Positions 8,181 to 16,668 of a stretch of 35,888 bases of DNA are shown piece by piece. The DNA is from Syntrophales bacterium (GTDB taxonomy: Bacteria > Desulfobacterota > Syntrophia > Syntrophales > UBA2210). Below the pieces are notes generated by a model, which saw only the letters and a list, made by a program, of their open reading frames with translations, was not told the origin of the DNA and ran no database searches. The stretch covers positions 1 to 35,888 of the forward strand of contig JAQULO010000014.1 in NCBI GenBank assembly GCA_028718565.1, given 5' to 3'. A program made the translations under genes and the position numbers. Within the stretch, counting starts at the first letter, position 1. Each line of letters opens with the position of its first letter.

Positions 8181-9604
8181 AAGAAAAATCAATCTTGATA
8201 GTTGACGACGAACTATCCATGAGAATGGCGCTTTCCGAATCGCTCATGAGTTGCGGATATGACGTCGAGACTGCAAGTAATGGTGAAGAGGCCTTGAGAA
8301 AGTTTGAGCAGGATACCTTTCGTGTCGTTATAACGGACATGAGAATGCCGAAGGTGGGAGGGATGGACGTGCTCCGGGGAATAAAAGAAAAGTCCCCCGA
8401 CACGGCGGTGATCGTCATAACCGCTTATGGTACGGTCAACACGGCGGTTGAGGCGATGAAAAAAGGGGCTTCGGATTTCATTATGAAGCCCTTCTCTCTG
8501 GACCATTTGGAGATGGTGGTAAAAGGTGTTGTTGCTCGGGATACCGGCCGTGAGGGCACAGGGATGCGGAGCAAAGAAGGATGTGGTGCGTCCTGTAAAA
8601 AGGAGATTGTTACAGAGGATAAAAGAATGAGGGCACTGCTGAAGGTGATGGGAACGATAGCGAAGAGCAAGTCCAGTGTTCTGATACAGGGAGAAAGCGG
8701 TACGGGAAAGGAGTTGCTGGCGCGCTACATACACAGGCATAGCGATAGGGCGACGATGCCGTTCATAGCGGTCAATTGTGCGGCTATTCCCGGCAACCTT
8801 CTTGAGAGCGAGATGTTTGGATATGAGAAGGGAGCGTTTAGCGGTGCGTCTCAGAAGAAACCGGGCAAATTTGAACTGGCCGATGGGGGAACTCTCCTAT
8901 TGGACGAGATAAGTGAAATGGACTTCCACCTTCAGGCGAAGCTTTTGAGAATCATTCAGGAGTCCGAGGTTGATAGATTGGGGGGGAAGAGCCCCGTGTC
9001 GGTGGATGTCAGGATCATTGCCACGACGAATACGAATCTGAAAGACCGTGTTGCTGAGAAAAAATTTCGTGACGATCTCTACTACAGGCTGAATGTCATC
9101 CCCGTCACGGTTCCTTCCCTCAGGGAGAGGAGAGGGGACATCACCCTCCTTGCCAAGGTCTTCCTCGAAAAATACTGTAGGCTCAACGGTGTAGACAAAG
9201 CCACCTTGTCGGACGAGGTTATCAACATATTGGAGCAGCACATATGGCCCGGTAACGTACGGGAACTGGAAAACATTATTGAGAGATCGGTCTTGTTGTC
9301 GGGAGGCTGTAGCATCGGTCCGGAGCATCTCTATCTGGAAGGTGAACATGGCGATGCCGGGAAGGAAAATGCAAAGCAGGCCGCATTGTGCCTGCCGATC
9401 TTGACCTCCCGAGAGGAGATCGCTTTGAAGGATATGACGCTAAGGGAAGTGGAAGAAAAACTCATATATGAAACGCTGGAGCGGGTAGGAGGAAACAGAA
9501 CGGAGGCATCAAAGATCCTGGGTGTCAGTGTGCGAACAATCCGCAATAAACTCAATGAATATAAAAGCGCTGGGAAGCAGGGACAAGAAAGCGTGGTGGT
9601 ATAG
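8177..9604 (+). CDS. fleR: FleR/FlrC-like sigma-54 response regulator
   Basis: The ATG at 8177 (after GGGGAG) gives 475 residues; the ORF track's earlier start at 8138 lies inside fleS. The receiver has D10-D11, phospho-site D54 (ITDMRMP) and K104. The AAA+ domain has GESGTGKE and a sigma-54-contact loop that reads GAFSGA rather than GAFTGA. The C-terminal Fis-type HTH ends VGGNRTEASKILGVSVRTIR, as in FleR/FlrC/FlgR. It forms a two-component pair with fleS and most likely activates the RpoN-type promoters seen before flgB, fliK and motA. Its stop codon lies within the flgB promoter. GAFSGA is a conservative change that should still allow sigma-54 contact, but it differs from the other activator in the window. 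Confidence 0.92.
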   Translation: MKEKSILIVDDELSMRMALSESLMSCGYDVETASNGEEALRKFEQDTFRVVITDMRMPKVGGMDVLRGIKEKSPDTAVIVITAYGTVNTAVEAMKKGASDFIMKPFSLDHLEMVVKGVVARDTGREGTGMRSKEGCGASCKKEIVTEDKRMRALLKVMGTIAKSKSSVLIQGESGTGKELLARYIHRHSDRATMPFIAVNCAAIPGNLLESEMFGYEKGAFSGASQKKPGKFELADGGTLLLDEISEMDFHLQAKLLRIIQESEVDRLGGKSPVSVDVRIIATTNTNLKDRVAEKKFRDDLYYRLNVIPVTVPSLRERRGDITLLAKVFLEKYCRLNGVDKATLSDEVINILEQHIWPGNVRELENIIERSVLLSGGCSIGPEHLYLEGEHGDAGKENAKQAALCLPILTSREEIALKDMTLREVEEKLIYETLERVGGNRTEASKILGVSVRTIRNKLNEYKSAGKQGQESVVV

Positions 9605-9612
9605 TTGTTGCT
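9597..9612 (+). promoter_or_regulatory. Sigma-54 promoter of the flgB-motE operon
   Basis: TGGTATAGTTGTTGCT matches TGGCAYR-N4-TTGCW, with GG (9598-9599) and GC (9610-9611) exactly 10 bases apart. It overlaps the fleR stop codon. The expected start of transcription is near 9624, about 19 bases before the flgB ATG and just ahead of its GGGGGG Shine-Dalgarno. Confidence 0.75.
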
Positions 9613-9642
9613 TGATTGATGGCAGGAAAAGGGGGGTAGAAG

Positions 9643-10017
9643 ATGGATGCGTTGTTTGGAAAGACCATAGATGTGTTGGCCGCCATGCTTGATTTTCGTT
9701 CGGAAAGACACAAGATCATATCCTCCAATATTGCCAACCTGGATACTCCGGACTACCTCCCGAGAGATCTGAGGTTCAGGGAGGCGCTACAGGGAGTTGT
9801 AGATAATGGAGGGGGAGCACCCATGTCCGTAACCGATGAGCGACACCTGTCCGAACGTTCTGCGGGGGAGGGTGAGGTGACTGTGTCGGGCGACAAGGTG
9901 GACATAGACGATCAGATGGCGAAGATGGCGGAAAATCAACTCATGTATAATTTCGCGGTGGATCTGATGGCGCGAAAGTTCCGGGGTTTGAATGCTGTTT
10001 TGAGGGAGGCGAAATGA
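9643..10017 (+). CDS. flgB: Flagellar proximal rod protein FlgB
   Basis: The protein has 124 residues, normal for FlgB. The N-terminal helix is followed by the flagellar rod/hook signature HKIISSNIANLDTPDY. The C-terminus ends in a helical segment (AENQLMYNFAVDLMARKF) that forms the coiled coil with other rod proteins. FlgB is part of the proximal rod crossing the periplasm and is exported by the type III apparatus. The ATG at 9643 has a GGGGGGTAG Shine-Dalgarno. It is the first gene of a long operon behind a sigma-54 promoter, and flgC begins two bases after its stop. Confidence 0.97.
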   Translation: MDALFGKTIDVLAAMLDFRSERHKIISSNIANLDTPDYLPRDLRFREALQGVVDNGGGAPMSVTDERHLSERSAGEGEVTVSGDKVDIDDQMAKMAENQLMYNFAVDLMARKFRGLNAVLREAK

Positions 10018-10018
10018 T

Positions 10019-10444
10019 ATGGAATTCATGACGGCCTTTAGGATTTGCGGGTCGGGGCTGGCCGCTCAGAGGGCGAAGATGGATGTTGTCGTATCGAATA
10101 TAGCCAACACGAACACAACCAAGACATCTGAAGGGGGACCGTACAAGAGGAAGGTGATGGTCCTTTCCTCCGCGCCTGTTGAGTCACAGTTTGACGATAA
10201 TCTGAACGATGCGCTGCGCATGGTGAAGGTGGAAGGAATCGTTGAAGACACGGGAGGGGTGAAGATGGTCTTTAATCCGGTACACCCGGATGCCAATGGC
10301 GACGGGTTTGTGGCCATGCCGGATATCAACACGGTTACCGAGATGGCGGATATGATCATGGTACACAGGGCCTATGAGGCGTGCGTTACCGCCTTTGATG
10401 CAACAAAGAGCATGGCTCTCAAGACATTGGAGATAGGAAAATAA
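10019..10444 (+). CDS. flgC: Flagellar proximal rod protein FlgC
   Basis: The protein has 141 residues. It carries the rod signature SGLAAQRAKMDVVVSNIANT near the N-terminus and the C-terminal motif DMIMVHRAYEACVTAFDATK found in FlgC/FlgG-type axial proteins. It assembles with FlgB and FlgF into the proximal rod. It starts two bases after flgB with GGGAGGCG upstream, so the two are likely co-translated. Confidence 0.97.
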   Translation: MEFMTAFRICGSGLAAQRAKMDVVVSNIANTNTTKTSEGGPYKRKVMVLSSAPVESQFDDNLNDALRMVKVEGIVEDTGGVKMVFNPVHPDANGDGFVAMPDINTVTEMADMIMVHRAYEACVTAFDATKSMALKTLEIGK

Positions 10445-10483
10445 CCGGGGACGGCTGCAATCTTGTGAGGAGGGCTTTTGATC

Positions 10484-10786
10484 ATGAGTACTCTATCGGT
10501 TGGGAATGATCTGACATACGGTATTGCCGATATCCAAAAGAAAGGCGGTTCTGTTACAAAGGGTACGGAATCGTTCGGGGAAATGTTGAAGGAATCGGTT
10601 CAGGAGATCAATAAGTTACAGACGGACGCGGATGTCGCCATCAGGAAGGTGGAGCTGGAGGGATCGGGGAGTATCCATGAGGCGATCATTGCGCTGGAAA
10701 AGGCGGATATCTCCTTTCGGGCGGTGATGCAGGTTCGAAACAAGATATTAGAGGCTTATCAAGAGGTTATGCGAATGCAGGTGTAG
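10484..10786 (+). CDS. fliE: Flagellar MS-ring/rod junction protein FliE
   Basis: The protein is about 100 residues from ATG 10484, which has GAGGAGGG at a good distance; the TTG at 10478 used by the ORF track is too close to it. The C-terminal half (VELEGSGSIHEAIIALEKAD then FRAVMQVRNKILEAYQEVMR) is the conserved FliE helical region joining the MS ring to the rod. It sits between flgC and fliF in the usual order. Confidence 0.96.
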   Translation: MSTLSVGNDLTYGIADIQKKGGSVTKGTESFGEMLKESVQEINKLQTDADVAIRKVELEGSGSIHEAIIALEKADISFRAVMQVRNKILEAYQEVMRMQV

Positions 10787-10854
10787 GGGGAAAACGCCTG
10801 CGTCAGAGGGCTTTTGTCTTTGTTGTATCTACCGTGAAAAGGTGAAAGGACGAT

Positions 10855-12414
10855 ATGGATTCGCTGCTTCAATCTTTTTCTCAACTATGGAAAGGGTTTG
10901 CATCGCTGCCGACATCGAGAAAGGCGTCGATCGTTGTTATAGCTGGCGCCGGGTTGGTATGTGTATGGATGCTTGTTTTCTTTGTGAATCAAGAAAGTTA
11001 CAGCGTGCTTTTTTCTAATCTTTCCACGGAAGATGCGGGAAAGATCGTCTCCGTGCTGGAAGGGGATGGGGTCTCATACAGGATCGCTCCCGCAGGGGAT
11101 TCCATATTGGTTCCCACGGAACGGGTCGCCGCGCTCAGGCTTAAACTGGCCTCCTCAGGGTTGCCGCAGGGGGGTGGCGTCGGGTTCGAGATATTTGACG
11201 ACAAGAATTTCGGCGCGACGGAGTTTGTTCAGCAACTCAACTATCAAAGGGCGCTCCAGGGAGAGTTGTCCCGTACCGTCAACAGCTTGGATGAGATTCA
11301 GAGCAGCAGGGTGCATATTGCCGTGCCTCAGAAATCCCTTTTCGTCAAGGATCAGGCCGAACCGACCGCTTCGGTTATTGTCAAGATGAAGCCGGGCAGA
11401 AAGTTGAAGGACTCTCAGGTTCAAGGGATCACCCATCTTGTGGCGAGCAGCATAGAAGGGCTGGATTCTAAGGATGTCATGGTTGTTGACAGTGGTGGCG
11501 ACATTTTGTCGCAGGTGGAGGAGAACTCGGGTGTGGCCGGGATGAGCGGGTCACAGGTCGAATACCGAAAAAACATGGAGAAAACTCTGGCAGACAGGGT
11601 CCAGTCCATGTTGGAACAAGTAGTGGGACGAGGGAAGGCCGCTGTCAGGGTATCGGCAGCGCTTGATTTTCAGGTCTCGGAAAAGACAGAGGAGTTGTAC
11701 GATGCCGAAGAACCGGTCATACGGAGTCTCAGGCGAAAGTCAGAAACCTCACATGCCCCTGCCCGGGGGGGAGAAAGTCCCGTAGCTGCAACCGGCCAGG
11801 GTGCACAGGACTATAAGCTCAATCACGATAAAACAGAAGAAACTATTAATTATGAGATAAACCGGGTTGTCAGCAAGACGGTGATGCCCGTAGGAGAAGT
11901 GGAAAGGTTGTCGGTAGCGGTGCTGGTAGATGGTTTGTACCCCAAAAACGATGCCGGTGTCGAAGAGTTCCAGCCGCGGTCAGAGGCTGAGCAAATGGTA
12001 TTTGAAGATATCGTCAAAAAAACAATAGGTTTTGATGAAAAACGGGGTGACCAGGTGGTGGTGACCAGCGTACCCTTCAAAAAGGTTGAGTCGGAAACCC
12101 AATTTGCTGAAGAGGGGTTTTTAAAATCGAATGCGCGGTCCCTCCTTCCGATTGTAAAATACTGTGTTCTGTTGGTCGGACTGGTGGTTGTGGTGTTTTT
12201 CATATTGCGTCCACTCATGAAGGCCCTCCTGGCAAGCGGAAGGGATCAGGGCGGAGGTGTGGCGCCGGGGGCATCTTCGGCGAACGCACGGATAGGTGAG
12301 ATATATCCCATGTTGAAAATTGGAGAGGGAGATTTTAGTGAGGCCCATGCCGCCCGGGAGCTGGCCAGTCAGGATGCACAAAAATTTGCGGAGTTGCTGA
12401 GAAACTGGCTGTAA
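10855..12414 (+). CDS. fliF: Flagellar MS-ring protein FliF
   Basis: The protein has 519 residues. The first membrane segment is at about 24-46 (IVVIAGAGLVCVWMLVFFVN). Two ring-building (RBM/YscJ-like) motifs follow in the periplasmic part (SLDEIQSSRVHIAVPQKSLF is the classic FliF/YscJ stretch). A variable loop rich in Pro/Gly/Ala lies at about 300-320. The second membrane segment is near 430-455 (LLVGLVVVVFFILRPL). The C-terminal tail (SQDAQKFAELLRNWL) is the FliG-binding helix. FliF forms the MS ring, the base on which the C-ring and export gate assemble. It is the first of the fliFGHIJ group. Confidence 0.97.
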   Translation: MDSLLQSFSQLWKGFASLPTSRKASIVVIAGAGLVCVWMLVFFVNQESYSVLFSNLSTEDAGKIVSVLEGDGVSYRIAPAGDSILVPTERVAALRLKLASSGLPQGGGVGFEIFDDKNFGATEFVQQLNYQRALQGELSRTVNSLDEIQSSRVHIAVPQKSLFVKDQAEPTASVIVKMKPGRKLKDSQVQGITHLVASSIEGLDSKDVMVVDSGGDILSQVEENSGVAGMSGSQVEYRKNMEKTLADRVQSMLEQVVGRGKAAVRVSAALDFQVSEKTEELYDAEEPVIRSLRRKSETSHAPARGGESPVAATGQGAQDYKLNHDKTEETINYEINRVVSKTVMPVGEVERLSVAVLVDGLYPKNDAGVEEFQPRSEAEQMVFEDIVKKTIGFDEKRGDQVVVTSVPFKKVESETQFAEEGFLKSNARSLLPIVKYCVLLVGLVVVVFFILRPLMKALLASGRDQGGGVAPGASSANARIGEIYPMLKIGEGDFSEAHAARELASQDAQKFAELLRNWL

Positions 12415-12474
12415 ACACAGGGAAAGACGGAGCACTGCCAAAGTGATTGAGAAAAGATGATGTAAGGTTAAGGT

Positions 12475-13482
12475 ATGACAAACGAAGAAAAAGCGGCCAT
12501 CATGCTGATATCGCTGGACGAAGAACTGGCGGCGAATGTAATGCGGAATCTCAATCCATCGGAGATTCGGCGGATAGGAACCTCAATGAACCGGCTCGCC
12601 AGTGTATCCGATGAAAAGATAAACTTGGTTGCCAAGGAGTTCTATGCGCTTGCCCAGGGTAGTGGAAAGCGGATCGTATCGATTAAAGATAACTTTACGG
12701 CAAAGCTTATCACAAAGGCCTTGGGGGCGGAAAAGGCCAGGGATGTGCTGGGGGTAATGGAAAAAGACAATTTTTGTCCCTCCACCAACCCGATTGTAGA
12801 TAAATTGAGGGACGTGGATCCCCGGACTCTTCTCGAATTCACAAAGATGGAACATCCCCAGACGATGGCGCTGATACTGGCCCACCTGCGGCCCGAACAG
12901 GCTGCGGAGCTCCTGGAAAACCTTCCCCCCGACAGGCAGGGGGAAATCGTGAACAGGATTGCCACGCTTAAAAGTGTTCCCCATGGTTTCATAGACGAAA
13001 TGGCCAAGGCGCTCGAAGCGGAGCTTGTCCTTGGTAGTGCGAATGAAGACCAGTTTGGTGGGATCGGTATGATGGCGGAGATACTCAACAAGATGAGTGC
13101 CTCGAGTGAAAACGAGATCCTCAGTTCCTTGGAGAAGACCAATCCTGACCTGGTGTTGGAAATTCGAAGTCTGATGTTCACCTTTGATGATATCTTTAAT
13201 CTGGACGGCAAAAGTATGCGGGAAGTGGTGCAGGCGGTCGGAGGGGAGGATTGGGCGCGTGCCCTGAAGATAGTCGACAAGGATATGAGGGAGATTGTCT
13301 TTCAAGCCATGTCGAAGCGCGGAGCCGAGATGCTGAGAGAAGACCTGGAACTGATGCCTCCCATCAGATTGTCAGAGGTGGAAGAGAGCCAGAAGAAGAT
13401 CATAGATGTGGTCAAAAAACTTGAGGTTGAAGGGAAGGTGGTGATCAGCAGAGGGGGTGATCAGGAAGATGCGCTTGTCTAA
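12475..13482 (+). CDS. fliG: Flagellar motor switch protein FliG
   Basis: The protein has 335 residues, as usual. The N-terminal domain (EKAAIMLISLDEELAANVM) binds FliF. The middle domain contains the EHPQTMALILAHLRPEQAAE segment that contacts FliM. The C-terminal domain has the charged torque helix around GGEDWARALKIVDKDMREIV, the surface facing MotA. FliG is the rotor component converting ion flow into rotation. Its stop lies inside the start of fliH, indicating coupled translation. Confidence 0.97.
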   Translation: MTNEEKAAIMLISLDEELAANVMRNLNPSEIRRIGTSMNRLASVSDEKINLVAKEFYALAQGSGKRIVSIKDNFTAKLITKALGAEKARDVLGVMEKDNFCPSTNPIVDKLRDVDPRTLLEFTKMEHPQTMALILAHLRPEQAAELLENLPPDRQGEIVNRIATLKSVPHGFIDEMAKALEAELVLGSANEDQFGGIGMMAEILNKMSASSENEILSSLEKTNPDLVLEIRSLMFTFDDIFNLDGKSMREVVQAVGGEDWARALKIVDKDMREIVFQAMSKRGAEMLREDLELMPPIRLSEVEESQKKIIDVVKKLEVEGKVVISRGGDQEDALV

Positions 13483-14098
13483 CAAAATTATCAAGGCTCG
13501 GGAGATCGAGTTGAAAGATGCCGTAGTGGAGAATTCTGTTAAATTTGTCAGGTCTGATTTCGGAATCAAGAATTTTGAGGACCAGGCCAGGGTGCTCCGT
13601 CGTGTTGAAGAGATGGGGGAGCGGAATCCTGGTGCTGGCGCCTTGGAACGCGCAAAGGACGAAATCAACCGTGAGCGGATGAGGCTATCCTCCGCCCTGC
13701 AATCCGCCGAAAAAATGATCGAGGGAGTGCAACTGCTGAAAGAGGAGATTGTGCGGAATTCCGAGAAATGGATTATAGATCTTATCTTCGCCATTACGGA
13801 GAAGGTCATACACAAGGAGGCGACGACAAACAGGGATGTCGTGGCCGCTGTCTTGAGAGATGCCGTGGTTAGTGTGCGGAACCAGGAAAATATCAAGGTC
13901 CGGATGAGTCCCTTGGATTACCGGTACCTGAGGGAGGTAAATCCTCAATTTTTGAATCAACTACATGGTGCGGAAGCCATGTCTATCGAAGAGGACGATG
14001 AGATTATGCAAGGGGGGGTTGTGATAGAAACGCGCTGTGGTGGAGTAGATGCCCGGTTGGATCATCAGTTGAATAAATTGAAAGAGGAGATTGTCTGA
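13469..14098 (+). CDS. fliH: Flagellar export ATPase regulator FliH
   Basis: The protein is about 209 residues from ATG 13469, which overlaps the end of fliG; the ORF track uses an upstream GTG (13457), also possible. The N-terminal half is charged and helical. The C-terminal half (SEKWIIDLIFAITEKVIHKE, then VSVRNQENIKVRMSPLDYRY) matches the FliH/SctL fold that binds the N-terminus of the FliI ATPase. It acts as a stator-like stalk and negative regulator of FliI at the export gate. Position between fliG and fliI supports the call. Confidence 0.9.
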   Translation: MRLSNKIIKAREIELKDAVVENSVKFVRSDFGIKNFEDQARVLRRVEEMGERNPGAGALERAKDEINRERMRLSSALQSAEKMIEGVQLLKEEIVRNSEKWIIDLIFAITEKVIHKEATTNRDVVAAVLRDAVVSVRNQENIKVRMSPLDYRYLREVNPQFLNQLHGAEAMSIEEDDEIMQGGVVIETRCGGVDARLDHQLNKLKEEIV

Positions 14099-14104
14099 AA
14101 ATTA

Positions 14105-15421
14105 ATGCATCAGGTTGCCTTGGATAGATATAATAAGATCGTGAGAGAAGTGGATCCGATCCGGGCCTATGGGAAGGTAACCGAAGTGACAGGCCTTTTA
14201 GTGAAAGGGTATAACCCGGGAACATCGATAGGGGATATGTGCCGGATTTGTGCGGATGGCCAGAACAGGCGCATTGCCGCAGAGGTCATGGGATTCAGAG
14301 ACGGCGAGGTTCTTCTGATGCCGCTTGATGGTCTTGAGGGCGTCGGCCCGGGCTGTAAGATATTTTCCTCCGGGAAGAGGGCACAGGTAAAGGTTGGAGA
14401 TAGTCTCCTGGGAAGAGTCATCGATGGCCTCGGTAATCCTGTTGATGACAAGGGGACGATAGAGGCGAGGGAAGAATATCCCATTTATGCCGATTCCATC
14501 AACCCCCTTAAGAGGGGCAGGATACGGGAGAGTATGGACCTTGGAATCAGGGTTATCAACGGGCTACTCAGCTGTGGGAAGGGACAGAGGATGGGAGTGT
14601 TTGCGGGCTCCGGGGTTGGTAAGAGCTTTCTACTCGGAATGATTGCCAAGAATACCCAGGCGGACATTAATGTGATCGGTCTCATAGGGGAACGGGGGCG
14701 GGAGGTGCGTGAGTTTATAGAGACCAACCTCGGCGAGGAGGGGTTGGCAAAATCCGTACTAGTTGTGGCGACCTCCGACAGCCATCCCCTGATACGGCTT
14801 CGGGCCGCATATGTGGCGACATCCATATCTGAATATTTCAGGGACCAGGGGATGGATGTGCTCCTCATGGTCGATTCTCTGACGCGGTTTGCCATGGCGC
14901 AAAGAGAGGTCGGCCTGTTCATCGGAGAACCCCCGACCACGAAGGGCTATCCACCATCGGTTTTCAGTATGCTGCCGAGATTGGCGGAAAGGGCGGGAAA
15001 AATAGAAAACAGCGGAAGCATAACGGGCCTTTATACGGTTCTTGTTGAGGGGGACGATTTTAATGAACCGATTGCGGATGCCGCTCGATCTATTCTGGAC
15101 GGCCATATTTCTCTTTCCCGTGAGTTGGCCTCTCAAAACCATTACCCGGCAGTGGATATCCTGAACAGTATAAGCAGGGTGATGTTTGATATCGTTGATG
15201 TAAAGCACAAAAAAATGGCCAATGAGATCCTCAATGTTATGGCCACCTACAAAAGGGCCGAGGATCTTATCAACATAGGCGCGTATGTAAAAGGAAGCAA
15301 TCCTGGGATAGACAGGGCCATACGGATGGTTGATAGGGTCAATGCGTTTCTGACGCAAGGTGTCGATGAGAAGATCAGTTTTCGGCAGAGTAGGGAAGAA
15401 CTGCTGAGTCTTTTTAACTGA
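14105..15421 (+). CDS. fliI: Flagellum-specific ATPase FliI
   Basis: The protein has 438 residues. It is an F1-beta-like type III export ATPase with Walker A GVFAGSGVGKS, Walker B VLLMVDSLTRFAMAQREV, and the typical GEPPTTKGYPPSVFSMLPRL and GSITGLYTVLVEGDD stretches of FliI/SctN. It energises unfolding and delivery of axial proteins to the export gate, with FliH and FliJ. It follows fliH by six bases. The Shine-Dalgarno is weak (GAGGAG about 14 bases upstream), so translation probably depends on coupling to fliH. Confidence 0.97.
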   Translation: MHQVALDRYNKIVREVDPIRAYGKVTEVTGLLVKGYNPGTSIGDMCRICADGQNRRIAAEVMGFRDGEVLLMPLDGLEGVGPGCKIFSSGKRAQVKVGDSLLGRVIDGLGNPVDDKGTIEAREEYPIYADSINPLKRGRIRESMDLGIRVINGLLSCGKGQRMGVFAGSGVGKSFLLGMIAKNTQADINVIGLIGERGREVREFIETNLGEEGLAKSVLVVATSDSHPLIRLRAAYVATSISEYFRDQGMDVLLMVDSLTRFAMAQREVGLFIGEPPTTKGYPPSVFSMLPRLAERAGKIENSGSITGLYTVLVEGDDFNEPIADAARSILDGHISLSRELASQNHYPAVDILNSISRVMFDIVDVKHKKMANEILNVMATYKRAEDLINIGAYVKGSNPGIDRAIRMVDRVNAFLTQGVDEKISFRQSREELLSLFN

Positions 15422-15431
15422 GGTTATAGGC

Positions 15432-15866
15432 ATGTTTAAATTCAGACTCCAGCCTGTGTTGGATTATCGGGAAAATATCGAAGAAGACCGCCGGGTAAAA
15501 CTTTCGGAGATAAAGAGATCCCTTGACGCACAGTGGGAAAAGGTGAACGTAGTAAGAAAAAAAAGACAGGAGCTTGTGTCAAGGCTGGAAAATTCAGCAA
15601 ATATTATGCAGGCCTCCGATGTTTCGACTTGTCTCTCCTATATCAGTTCTCTTGCGGACAAAGAGGCGTGTAACATGCAGTCGGTTCGTGCTCTTGAGCA
15701 GAAGCTGATGGATGCACGAGCCGATCTTGTTGAAGCGACGAAACAATGCAAAGTATTGGAGGCGGTTAAAGAAAAGAGACTGAAGGAATACAGGATGCAT
15801 GTATCCGGGAGGGACCGCAAGGAAATGGATGAAGTTGGCATGGCTAAATCTTCCGTGAGAGTATGA
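15432..15866 (+). CDS. fliJ: Flagellar export chaperone/stalk FliJ
   Basis: The protein has 144 residues and is almost entirely an antiparallel coiled coil with basic and acidic heptads. It begins MFKFRLQPVLDYRENIEEDR, the characteristic FliJ opening. FliJ is the gamma-subunit-like stalk of the FliI hexamer and an escort factor for export chaperones. Its stop overlaps the ATG of the next gene (ATGA). Confidence 0.93.
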   Translation: MFKFRLQPVLDYRENIEEDRRVKLSEIKRSLDAQWEKVNVVRKKRQELVSRLENSANIMQASDVSTCLSYISSLADKEACNMQSVRALEQKLMDARADLVEATKQCKVLEAVKEKRLKEYRMHVSGRDRKEMDEVGMAKSSVRV

Positions 15867-16504
15867 AATTAAAAAGACTCATAGTGGTTTGCGAGGTTTT
15901 CATACTGGCTATCATGTTGGTTAAGGTCGCCGCTGTTGGAGGTGTGATAAGAGATACGGCGGCTGCGGGCAATAATGGCCCGGAAGTGGCGGCCGCGGCA
16001 TCCCCGTCGGCCCGGACCGATGATGGTTCCTCCGTTAAGGACATTTGTGAAGACACCCTGGTGCGTGAGAGGAAGCTTTTTACGTTGCTCAAGGAAAAAC
16101 AGAAGGAGCTCGACGCCAGAGAGGATCTTCTGAATACTGAAGATAAGAGGTTGCAAGCCGAAGGGAAACAGTTGCAGGAGCTCAAAGAGGAAGTGCTTGC
16201 AAAGATTACGGAATTGCGAGGAGTACGCGAAAATCTGACAACACTTCTTGCGGCGGTTGAGGAATTCGACAACAAAAAATATATGGATCTGGCCAAGGTG
16301 TATGAGTCGACCCCCGCAGCGCAGGCGGGTGCCATGCTGAATAAGATGGATACAAAAACGGCGGCTGCAATCATAATGAATATGAGGAGTAAAAAGGCAG
16401 GAGTTGTATGGGGGTATATAGATCCCCAAAAAGCCGTAGAGATCACGAAAGAGATAACCAATGTCGGCCTTGCCCGAAAGGACGGCGACGGTGGTACTCG
16501 ATAG
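15863..16504 (+). CDS. MotE-like protein (MgtE N-terminal-type domain)
   Basis: The protein has 213 residues. A membrane anchor or signal sequence lies at about 5-25 (LIVVCEVFILAIMLVKVAAV). A long coiled coil spans about 60-125 (KLFTLLKEKQKELDAREDLL onward). It ends in an MgtE-N-like helical domain (MDLAKVYESTPAAQAGAMLN then MDTKTAAAIIMNMRSKKAG). This matches MotE-type proteins found after fliJ in many alpha- and deltaproteobacterial clusters; MotE is a periplasmic chaperone of MotC in Sinorhizobium. Here no MotC is visible, so the partner is unknown. It is translationally coupled to fliJ and closes the flgB operon. Confidence 0.85.
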   Translation: MKLKRLIVVCEVFILAIMLVKVAAVGGVIRDTAAAGNNGPEVAAAASPSARTDDGSSVKDICEDTLVRERKLFTLLKEKQKELDAREDLLNTEDKRLQAEGKQLQELKEEVLAKITELRGVRENLTTLLAAVEEFDNKKYMDLAKVYESTPAAQAGAMLNKMDTKTAAAIIMNMRSKKAGVVWGYIDPQKAVEITKEITNVGLARKDGDGGTR

Positions 16505-16610
16505 GAATTTTCTTTCATTTTTCGTTCCCCGGTAGGCAATATTTACCTGATTTTGTTGTCTTTCTGGCCATCGCATTTATAACTATTTAATATTATTTAG
16601 CCTTTACCGG

Positions 16611-16626
16611 TGGCATGCCTCTTGCT
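16611..16626 (+). promoter_or_regulatory. Sigma-54 promoter of the fliK-flgD-flgE operon
   Basis: TGGCATGCCTCTTGCT matches TGGCAYG-N4-TTGCW at every defined position, with GG at 16612-16613 and GC at 16624-16625. It follows a 110-base AT-rich gap after motE. Transcription is expected to begin near 16637, which falls after the ATG at 16615 that the ORF track uses for FliK. Confidence 0.85.
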
Positions 16627-16668
16627 GATCCACCTCTGCGGGATTATGCAGTGCGAGGGGGTGTCTTG

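Noticed and set aside
12583-13305. 240- and 212-residue minus-strand ORFs inside fliG
   Set aside because: Antisense shadows; the plus-strand frame has unmistakable FliG motifs.
15844-16576. 231- and 235-residue minus-strand ORFs opposite motE
   Set aside because: Antisense shadows of the MotE-like coiled-coil gene, which is coupled to fliJ.
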